Assembly: GCF_036013645.1 (NCBI RefSeq)
Contig: NZ_CP107869.1
Coordinates: forward strand, 7,006,001 to 7,070,000
DNA from: Streptomyces sp. NBC_00490
GTDB taxonomy: Bacteria; Actinomycetota; Actinomycetes; Streptomycetales; Streptomycetaceae
Direction of reading: 5' to 3'
DNA length: 64,000 nt
Position numbers and translations under genes: made by a program. This document shows positions 57,632 through 64,000 of the stretch, one piece after another. How positions within the stretch are numbered: position 1 is the first letter of the stretch; each line of letters begins with the position of its first letter. Below the pieces are notes generated by a model. That model had not been told where the DNA came from. It made no database searches and saw only the letters and a program-made list of their open reading frames with translations.

Positions 57632-59194
57632 TCACGTCCCGCGCCGCACCTCGAAATGGTCGATCCGGTCGCCGTTCTGCGCCAGCGCCGACACCTTGAG
57701 CCTCGGGGTCGTACCGCTCTCCGCCTCCACCTGGAGGAAGGAGAACCCCCGGTAGCGCACCCGCGACCACTCCACGGTCTCCTTGTCGGCGGCCCGTGAC
57801 TTCGTCCACCGGAAGGTGTCCACGGACTCGCGGTCGCGCACGTGCCCCTCGTAGCTCTCCTTCACGCCCGCCGGGAAGCCGTACAGGTCCTTGCCGCCGC
57901 CGCCCGCGGTGACGTACACGGTCCCGTCCCGCGTCGGGTCGGTCGACGCGCCGATCGGCACCCGCCTGCCGACCGCGTCGCCCTTGATGGCGTCGGTGCG
58001 CTCGTAGACGTGGTTGTGCCCGTTGATCACCAGGTCCACCTGGTGCTTCGCGAACAGCGGCAGCCACTCCTCGCGCACCCCGCCGTCGGAGGCGTGCGAG
58101 GAGGTCGAGTAGGCGCAGTGGTGGAAGAAGACGACGACGAAGTCCACCGACCCCCGCAGCTCGCCCAGCTTCTCGTCCAGCCACGCCGTCTGCTTGCCGC
58201 CCGTGTAGCCGAGGTTGGCGGGGATCTCGTACGACACGTCGTTGGCGTCCAGCGCCACGAAGCCGACGTTGCCGTATGTGAACGCGTACACGCCCGGCGC
58301 CGCGCGCGGATCGAAGCCGCTGTCCGGCAGGGACCAGCGGGCGAGCTGGCCGCCGTAGCCGTCGGGGGAGTACCAGGCCTCCATGTCGTGGTTGCCGGTC
58401 GTCACCATCCACGGCACCGACCGTGTGACCTCCTCGTTCTGCTTGAGGAACAGGTCCCAGTACGAGGGGTCGTAGCCGTCCGAGGTCTCGCCCCGGCCGT
58501 TGACGTTCGCATAGCAGATGTCGCCCGCGTGGAGATGGAACGCGGGGTTCCGGCGCAGCAGGATGTGGTCGTTGGCGGCGGCGGCCTTGCTGACGCCCTG
58601 GTCTCCGAAGGCCGTGAAGACGAACGTCTCCGGGCTCGCCGGGGCCGTGCGGAAGGACGCGATGGTGGAGCGGTGCGCGGCGGCGGCCGGGTCGAGTCCG
58701 TCGTGGCCGACGCCGTAGTAGTACGTGGTGCCGGGGCGCAGCCCGTCCAGGGCGGCGTGCAGGTAGTACTGGTCGAGGGCCGCGCGGACGCCCGGGACGC
58801 CCGGGGTGCGCAGATCGCGGACCTCGGCCCCGATCCGGCGGCTCAGATCGTCGGGGCGGGTGCCGATCCGGACGAATGGCTTCCGCACCGCGAGCGGGAC
58901 CTGCCAGGAGATCCGCATCTGCGTCTTCGGGTCGGCGCCGAAGGCGAGGTGGCGGCCGAAGGGGGCGACGACCGAGCCGTGCACCTTGGCGGCGGTGGAC
59001 GGGGAAGCGGCCGTACGGGAAGAGGGTGACGGCGAGTCTCCCGCGCAGCCGCCGGTCAGCAGCCCGCCCGCCACCGCGCCGGCCGTCACCAGGGTGCGGC
59101 GCCGGGTCACCTTCGTGCGCAGATACTCGTACTGCTCGGCCATGCTCATCCGGCGCGCGAGCCGCGGCGGGATGCCGACGTCGGGAAGGTCCAT
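57632..59194 (-). CDS. Exported purple-acid-phosphatase-type metallophosphoesterase
   Basis: A 520-residue protein. The N-terminus has a twin-Arg signal (TRRRTLVTAG) ending in a lipobox-like GLLTGGCAG, so it is probably a Tat-exported lipoprotein. An N-terminal fibronectin-like domain (about 70-170) precedes the metallophosphoesterase domain with FGDQG, HAGDICYAN, TTGNHDME, FFHHCAYS and NGHNHVYERT, the dinuclear metal motifs of purple acid phosphatases. It likely releases phosphate from esters outside the cell. The ATG at 59194 is favoured over ATG 59149 only by length. Confidence 0.87.
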   Translation of the reverse strand: MDLPDVGIPPRLARRMSMAEQYEYLRTKVTRRRTLVTAGAVAGGLLTGGCAGDSPSPSSRTAASPSTAAKVHGSVVAPFGRHLAFGADPKTQMRISWQVPLAVRKPFVRIGTRPDDLSRRIGAEVRDLRTPGVPGVRAALDQYYLHAALDGLRPGTTYYYGVGHDGLDPAAAAHRSTIASFRTAPASPETFVFTAFGDQGVSKAAAANDHILLRRNPAFHLHAGDICYANVNGRGETSDGYDPSYWDLFLKQNEEVTRSVPWMVTTGNHDMEAWYSPDGYGGQLARWSLPDSGFDPRAAPGVYAFTYGNVGFVALDANDVSYEIPANLGYTGGKQTAWLDEKLGELRGSVDFVVVFFHHCAYSTSSHASDGGVREEWLPLFAKHQVDLVINGHNHVYERTDAIKGDAVGRRVPIGASTDPTRDGTVYVTAGGGGKDLYGFPAGVKESYEGHVRDRESVDTFRWTKSRAADKETVEWSRVRYRGFSFLQVEAESGTTPRLKVSALAQNGDRIDHFEVRRGT

Positions 59195-59336
59195 GCCGGG
59201 AAAGTTCCCAGCGCAGCCCAACACCCGCCATACATACGGGTGAACGCCAGTCGAAGGGCTGACGCCCAGGTGTGCGCGGCTGTCCGTATGGCGGACGTGT
59301 CGTGTCATCTCATGGGACGCGGAGTAGGGTGCCGAC

Positions 59337-60380
59337 ATGTCTCGCAGCATCAATCTCGCAGTGATTCCCGGTGACGGCATCGGCCAGGAGGTCGTGGCCG
59401 AAGGCCTGAAGGTCCTCTCCGCCGTCCTTCCGCAGGATGTGAAGCTGGAGACCAAGGAGTACGACTTCGGCGCCAAGCGCTACCACGCCACCGGTGAGAC
59501 CCTCACCGACGCCGACGTGGACGCGCTGAAGCAGCACGACGCGATCCTCCTCGGTGCCATCGGCGACCCCAGCGTCCCCTCCGGCGTCCTGGAGCGCGGC
59601 TTCCTGCTCAAGCTCCGCTTCCTCTTCGACCACCACGTCAACCTGCGGCCGTCGAAGCTGCTGCCGGGTGTGGAGACGCCGCTGAAGGGCGAGCCGGCCA
59701 TCGACTTCGTCGTGGTCCGCGAGGGCACCGAGGGCCCGTACACCGGCAACGGCGGCACCATCCGCAAGGGCACCCCGCACGAGGTCGCCACCGAGGTCTC
59801 CGTGAACACGGCCTTCGGTGTCGAGCGTGTCGTCCGCGACGCCTTCGCCCGTGCCCAGGCCCGTCCCCGCAAGAAGCTCACGCTGGTCCACAAGAACAAC
59901 GTGCTCTCCTTCGCGGGCCACCTGTGGACGAACGTCTTCAACCAGGTGGCCGAGGAGTTCCCCGAGGTCACCACCGACTACATCCACGTCGACGCGGCCA
60001 CGATCTACCTGGTCACCGACCCGGCCCGGTTCGACGTGATCGTCACCGACAACCTCTTCGGCGACATCATCACCGACCTCGCCGCGGCCGTCTCCGGCGG
60101 CATCGGCGTCGCGGCGAGCGGCAACATCAACCCCAGCGGCGAGTTCCCGTCGATGTTCGAGCCCGTTCACGGCTCGGCCCCCGACATCGCGGGCCAGGGC
60201 AAGGCCGACCCCACCGCCACGGTCCTGTCCGTCGCGCTGCTCCTGCGTCACCTCGGCTACGAGGCCGAGGCCGCCCGGATCGACGAGGCGGTCTCCGTCG
60301 ACCTCGCCGAGCGCACCGGCAAGCCCGCGCGCAGCACCTCGGAGATCGGCGACGCGCTCGCCGTACGAGTAGCCGGCTGA
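59337..60380 (+). CDS. leuB: 3-isopropylmalate dehydrogenase
   Basis: A 347-residue NAD+ enzyme of leucine synthesis that oxidises and decarboxylates 3-isopropylmalate. [10 protein letters not shown] opens the chain; substrate-binding arginines lie in [12 protein letters not shown] and [11 protein letters not shown]; the metal Asp residues lie in [35 protein letters not shown] binds NAD. The size is typical of the actinobacterial type. ATG 59337. A terminator follows, then ilvE. Confidence 0.95.
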   Translation: MSRSINLAVIPGDGIGQEVVAEGLKVLSAVLPQDVKLETKEYDFGAKRYHATGETLTDADVDALKQHDAILLGAIGDPSVPSGVLERGFLLKLRFLFDHHVNLRPSKLLPGVETPLKGEPAIDFVVVREGTEGPYTGNGGTIRKGTPHEVATEVSVNTAFGVERVVRDAFARAQARPRKKLTLVHKNNVLSFAGHLWTNVFNQVAEEFPEVTTDYIHVDAATIYLVTDPARFDVIVTDNLFGDIITDLAAAVSGGIGVAASGNINPSGEFPSMFEPVHGSAPDIAGQGKADPTATVLSVALLLRHLGYEAEAARIDEAVSVDLAERTGKPARSTSEIGDALAVRVAG

Positions 60381-60405
60381 CCCGCCAGGCTCCCAGAACC
60401 ACACG

Positions 60406-60440
60406 AAGCCGCCGGGTCGCATCCGCACCCGGCGGCTTTC
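60406..60440. terminator. Terminator after leuB
   Basis: Perfect 12-bp stem (AAGCCGCCGGGT and ACCCGGCGGCTT) with a 9-nt loop, extended by a T. It separates leuB from ilvE, which therefore has its own promoter in the 195 bp that follow; no strong motif is evident there. Confidence 0.85.
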
Positions 60441-60635
60441 CTTATGTCCCCGCCGGGTGCCACCATCATCCCCTGGGTCACATTCACGCCGTTTTCGTCC
60501 CTGGCCTCCGTAGCGCGATAATCGAACGCGGAGCCGCGGAATGAGGGAATGCTCGGACGTCCTAGCACTGGCAACTGACAGTAAAGGGCGTGGAGCGCGG
60601 CCCATCACTACACAACCGGTGAAGGACAACCACTC

Positions 60636-61724
60636 ATGACGACGCCCACGATCGAGCTCAAGCCCTCAGCCTCGCCACTTTCCGACGCCGAGCGCGCCGC
60701 GATCCTGGCGAACCCCGGCTTCGGCCGCCACTTCACCGACCACATGGTCGTCATCAAGTGGACCGAGGGCCGCGGCTGGCACGACGGCCAGCTCGTGCCG
60801 TACGCCCCGCTCCAGCTCGACCCGGCGACGATGGTCCTGCACTACGCGCAGGAGATCTTCGAGGGCCTCAAGGCGTACCGCCAGCCCGACGGAACCGTCG
60901 CCACCTTCCGCCCCGAGAAGAACGCCGAGCGATTCCAGCGTTCCGCGCACCGCCTCGGCATGCCCGAGCTGCCGGTCGAGACGTTCATCGAGGCCTGCGA
61001 CGCCCTCGTCCAGCAGGACCGGGACTGGGTCCCGGCGCACGGCGGCGAGGAGTCCCTCTACCTCCGCCCCTTCATGATCGCCACCGAGGTCGGCCTGGGC
61101 GTCAAGCCCGCCAACGAGTACCTCTTCCTGGTCATCGCCTCCCCGGCCGGCGCCTACTTCCCCGGCGGCGTCAAGCCGGTCTCCATCTGGCTCTCCGAGG
61201 ACCGCGTCCGCGCCGTTCCCGGCGGCATGGGCGACGCGAAGACGGGCGGCAACTACGCGGCCTCCCTCCTCGCCCAGGCCGAGGCGGCCGCCAAGGGCTG
61301 CGACCAGGTCTGCTACCTCGACGCGGTCGAGCACAAGTGGGTCGAGGAACTCGGCGGCATGAACCTGTACTTCGTGTACGGCGACAAGATCATCACGCCG
61401 ACGCTGACGGGCTCGATCCTGGAGGGCGTGACCCGCGACTCCCTGCTGGCGGTCGCCCGCGACCTCGGCTACGAGTCCGAGGAGGGCCGCGTCTCCATCG
61501 ACCAGTGGCAGCGCGACGCCGAGAACGGCACCCTGACCGAGGTCTTCGCCTGTGGCACGGCCGCCGTGATCACCCCGGTCGGCACGGTCAAGCGCGCGAA
61601 CTCCGAGTGGCAGCAGTCGGGCGGCGAGCCGGGCGAGGTCACGCTGAAGCTGCGGCAGGCCCTGCTGGACATCCAGCGCGGCACGGCCGAGGACAAGCAC
61701 GGCTGGATGCACAAGCTGGGCTAG
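60636..61724 (+). CDS. ilvE: Branched-chain amino-acid aminotransferase
   Basis: A 362-residue fold type IV PLP enzyme that carries out the last step of Ile, Leu and Val synthesis and the first step of their breakdown. The PLP lysine is K202 in [36 protein letters not shown] and the later [33 protein letters not shown] region (in parts) are family signatures. Length is that of the actinobacterial/eukaryotic subgroup. ATG 60636 follows GTGAAGGAC. A double-stem terminator follows. Confidence 0.95.
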   Translation: MTTPTIELKPSASPLSDAERAAILANPGFGRHFTDHMVVIKWTEGRGWHDGQLVPYAPLQLDPATMVLHYAQEIFEGLKAYRQPDGTVATFRPEKNAERFQRSAHRLGMPELPVETFIEACDALVQQDRDWVPAHGGEESLYLRPFMIATEVGLGVKPANEYLFLVIASPAGAYFPGGVKPVSIWLSEDRVRAVPGGMGDAKTGGNYAASLLAQAEAAAKGCDQVCYLDAVEHKWVEELGGMNLYFVYGDKIITPTLTGSILEGVTRDSLLAVARDLGYESEEGRVSIDQWQRDAENGTLTEVFACGTAAVITPVGTVKRANSEWQQSGGEPGEVTLKLRQALLDIQRGTAEDKHGWMHKLG

Positions 61725-61738
61725 TCGCGGACCCGATC

Positions 61739-61776
61739 AGGGCCGCCGTGGACTCCGTGTCCGCGGCGGCCCTTTC
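61739..61776. terminator. Terminator after ilvE
   Basis: Stem AGGGCCGCCG (61739-61748) with CGGCGGCCCT (61764-61773), plus an inner GGAC/GTCC helix, then TTT. Confidence 0.8.
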
Positions 61777-61928
61777 GCATGCCGGGCTGTCGGCCGCGGC
61801 GCCGTCGTGGCTGGTCGCGCAGTTCCCCGCGCCCCTTCAGGGCGCATGTCGTGACCGGAATTAGAGCGGTGCTCAATGTGATGCGTGCCATGAAAGGCAG
61901 CCAGGGTTCCTTACATAGCCACCTGTGT

Positions 61929-61945
61929 TTAGAGTGGCGTTCTAA
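61929..61945. promoter_or_regulatory. Palindrome upstream of the urease genes
   Basis: TTAGA and TCTAA flank a 7-bp centre, 15 bp before the ureAB start and next to its ribosome site (GAGAAGGGA). The surrounding 180 bp are AT-richer than average. It is a possible operator for nitrogen or other control; no GlnR-type box was recognised with confidence. Confidence 0.35.
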
Positions 61946-61959
61946 GAGAAGGGAACGAC

Positions 61960-62655
61960 ATGCGGCTGACCCCCACCGAACGCGACCGGCTGCTGCTCTT
62001 CGGAGCCGCCGAGCTGGCCCGTGCCCGCCGCGCCCGAGGGCTGCGGCTCAACGTGCCGGAGGCCACCGCGCTCATCGCGGACACCGTGTGCGAGGCCGCC
62101 CGCGACGGGGCGCGGCTCGCCGAGGCCGTCGAGCGGGCCCGCGCGGTGCTCGGCCCTGACGACGTGCTGCCCGGCGTCGCGGACGTCGTCACCGAGGTGC
62201 ATGTCGAGGCCGTCTTCGACGACGGGTCCCGGCTGGCCGTGGTGAGCGACCCGATCGGCGGCGGGCTCGGCCCCGAGGCTCCCGGCGCGCTGCTGCCCGG
62301 ACCCGAGCACACCGAGCCCGAGGCCGTCGTACGGCTGACGGTCACCAACACCGCCACCGTCCCCGTCTCCGTCACCTCCCACTTCCACTTCTTCGAGGTC
62401 AACCCTCGCCTCGACTTCGACCGCGCCGAGGCCTACGGGACACGGCTCGCCGTCCCCGCCGGCTCCTCGGTGCGGTTCGGGCCGGGGGAGTCGCTGGAGG
62501 TCGGCCTGGTGCCGATCGGCGGTGCCCGGGTCGCCATCGGCTTCGCCGGGCTCGTCGACGGACCGCTGGACGCGCCCGGCGCCCGCGAGGAGGCCCTGCG
62601 CCGCGCCGCCGCCTGCGGCTACCTGGGCGTGTCCGTCGAGGAGGCCGGCCGATGA
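61960..62655 (+). CDS. ureAB: Urease gamma-beta fusion subunit
   Basis: A 231-residue protein combining the gamma subunit (residues 1-100, starting MRLTPTERDRLLLF and with LRLNVPEATALI) and the beta subunit (about 105-225, with VTNTATVPVSVTSHFHFFEVNP and the later AVPAGSSVRFGPGE and VPIGGARVAIGFAG). Such fusions are known, for example in Helicobacter UreA. ATG 61960 has ribosome site GAAGGGA. The stop overlaps the ureC ATG (ATGA). The canonical three-gene ureABC seen in many actinobacteria is therefore not what is present here. Confidence 0.93.
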   Translation: MRLTPTERDRLLLFGAAELARARRARGLRLNVPEATALIADTVCEAARDGARLAEAVERARAVLGPDDVLPGVADVVTEVHVEAVFDDGSRLAVVSDPIGGGLGPEAPGALLPGPEHTEPEAVVRLTVTNTATVPVSVTSHFHFFEVNPRLDFDRAEAYGTRLAVPAGSSVRFGPGESLEVGLVPIGGARVAIGFAGLVDGPLDAPGAREEALRRAAACGYLGVSVEEAGR

Positions 62656-64000
62656 GCCGCCCCGGAGGGCACCCCGCCGAGGCCCGCCGCCTCACCCCCC
62701 ACGAGTACGCCGCCACCCACGGCCCCCGCGCCGGCGACCGCATCCGGCTCGGCGACTCCGGGCTGACGATCCGCGTCGAGGCCGACTCCCAGCGCCACGG
62801 CGACGAGTTCCTCGCCGGCTTCGGCAAGACCGCCCGCGACGGACTGCACCTCAAGGCCGCGGCCGTGCGGGAGACCTGCGACGTCGTCATCAGCAACGTC
62901 GTCGTGATCGATGCCGTGCAGGGGATCCGCAAGGTCTCCATCGGCATCCGGGAAGGCCGTGTCCACTCCATCGGGCGGGCCGGGAACCCCGACACCCTCG
63001 ACGGGGTCGACGTCGTCGTCGGCACCGGCACGTCCATCGTGTCCGGCGAAGGGCTCATCGCCACCGCCGGGGCCGTCGACACCCACGTCCATCTGCTGTC
63101 GCCACGGATCATGGAGGCCTCGCTGGCCTCCGGCGTGACCACGATCATCGGCCAGGAGTTCGGGCCGGTCTGGGGCGTCGGCGTCAACTCGCCCTGGGCG
63201 CTGCGGCACACGTTCAACGCCTTCGACGCCTGGCCGGTCAACATCGGCTTCCTGGGCCGGGGTTCGTCCTCGCGCGACGCGCCCCTGATCGAGGCCCTCG
63301 CCGAAGGCGGTGCGTCCGGCTTCAAGGTGCACGAGGACATGGGCGCCCACACCCGGGCGCTGGACACGGCACTGCGGGTCGCCGAGGAACACGACGTCCA
63401 AGTCGCCCTGCACAGCGACGGGTTGAACGAGTGCCTGTCCGTCGAGGACACCCTGCGCGTCCTGGAGGGGCGCACCATCCACGCCTTCCACATCGAGGGC
63501 TGCGGCGGCGGACACGTCCCGAACGTGCTGAAGATGGCGGGCGTCGCGAACGTCATCGGCTCCTCCACCAACCCCACCCTGCCCTTCGGCCGGGACGCGG
63601 TCGCCGAGCACTACGGCATGATCGTCTCCGTCCACGGCCTGAAGACCGACCTGCCCGGCGACGCCGCCCTGGCCCGCGACCGGATCCGCGCCGGGACCAT
63701 GGGCGCCGAGGACGTCCTGCACGACCTGGGCGCGATCGGCATCACCTCCTCGGACGCGCAGGGCATGGGGCGAGCGGGCGAGACGGTCCGCCGTACGTTC
63801 GCCATGGCAGGGAAGATGAAGGCCCAGTTCGGCGCCCCCGACGAGGACCACGACAACGAACGCGTCCTGCGCTACCTGGCCAAGCTGACGATCAACCCGG
63901 CCATCGCGCACGGTCTCTCGCACGAGGTCGGTTCCATCGAGGTCGGCAAGCTGGCCGACATCGTGCTGTGGCGCCCGGAGTACTTCGGCGCGAAACCGCA
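62652..64000 (+). CDS. ureC: Urease alpha-like subunit, 3' end outside the window
   Basis: About 449 residues are visible of an expected 570 or so. Nickel ligands are all present: H145 and H147 (HVH), carbamylated K225 (GFKVHEDMG), the His in VALHSDGLNE, the His in FHIEGCGGGH, and D368 (SSDAQGMGR). R344 is kept. Catalytic H328 matches H320 of Klebsiella urease, since the spacing to the last Asp is 40 in both. However, the mobile-flap sequence is VHGL instead of CHHL: Cys is replaced by Val and the second His by Gly. The protein is thus a divergent paralogue that may hydrolyse urea slowly or use another substrate. No accessory genes are visible before the window ends. Confidence 0.88.
   Translation, partial: MSRPGGHPAEARRLTPHEYAATHGPRAGDRIRLGDSGLTIRVEADSQRHGDEFLAGFGKTARDGLHLKAAAVRETCDVVISNVVVIDAVQGIRKVSIGIREGRVHSIGRAGNPDTLDGVDVVVGTGTSIVSGEGLIATAGAVDTHVHLLSPRIMEASLASGVTTIIGQEFGPVWGVGVNSPWALRHTFNAFDAWPVNIGFLGRGSSSRDAPLIEALAEGGASGFKVHEDMGAHTRALDTALRVAEEHDVQVALHSDGLNECLSVEDTLRVLEGRTIHAFHIEGCGGGHVPNVLKMAGVANVIGSSTNPTLPFGRDAVAEHYGMIVSVHGLKTDLPGDAALARDRIRAGTMGAEDVLHDLGAIGITSSDAQGMGRAGETVRRTFAMAGKMKAQFGAPDEDHDNERVLRYLAKLTINPAIAHGLSHEVGSIEVGKLADIVLWRPEYFGAKP

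Overview
This is high-GC actinobacterial DNA, almost certainly from a Streptomyces chromosome. The signs are near-universal G/C third codon positions, frequent GTG starts, stop/start overlaps (ATGA, GTGA) and intergenic palindromes of a kind common in Streptomyces. From memory, the gene order (cysteine desulfurase-mnmA-ligA-rmdB-gatCAB ... ilvBNC-serA ... putB-pruA ... leuB-ilvE-ureAB-ureC) follows the conserved core region SCO5486 to SCO5526 of S. coelicolor. I see no tRNA, rRNA, CRISPR array, insertion sequence or prophage. The window is mostly housekeeping genes, with accessory pieces between conserved anchors.

Region by region. 0-1.5 kb: the tail of a Gly-rich protein, then a DesT/FabR-like TetR regulator divergent from two small membrane proteins. 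1.5-11 kb: cysteine desulfurase and mnmA (tRNA 2-thiouridylation), a cell-wall amidase, small enzymes, a MetE-like protein and ligA. 11-13.5 kb: an RmdB-like membrane GGDEF-EAL protein with an in-frame TTA codon. 13.7-17.3 kb: gatC-gatA-small membrane gene-gatB. 17.4-29.4 kb: a methyltransferase, an MMPL transporter, GNAT, a large LuxR-type ATPase regulator, a PQQ-type sugar dehydrogenase lipoprotein, an aldo/keto reductase and a 2-hydroxyacid dehydrogenase. 29.6-32.8 kb: a second membrane PAS-GGDEF-EAL protein whose EAL domain looks dead. 32.8-38.4 kb: the ilvBNC operon behind a leader peptide and attenuator, then serA.

38.4-48.2 kb looks accessory: a drug-type MFS pump with its TetR regulator and a triple 13-bp repeat, then a compact peptide/nickel-type ABC importer (binding protein, fused permease, two ATPases). 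A Zur-box-like palindrome precedes the importer, followed by an MFS exporter and a MocR regulator. 48.2-53.3 kb: a repeat-rich gap, a LysE exporter, and a PucR regulator divergent from the proline catabolic genes putB and pruA. 53.4-59.2 kb: hydrolases, an oxidoreductase with a LysR partner, a 43-aa basic protein and an exported phosphoesterase. 59.3-64 kb: leuB, ilvE, and a gamma-beta fused urease with a divergent urease alpha subunit cut by the window end.

The most interesting items are the Zur-linked importer/exporter, the urease alpha subunit with an altered flap (Cys to Val, following His to Gly) but all metal ligands present, the ilv attenuator, the dispersed 48-nt intergenic repeat, and several well-formed candidate operators. 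No wholly unprecedented system is evident. Names are based on motifs read by eye, since no database search was possible.
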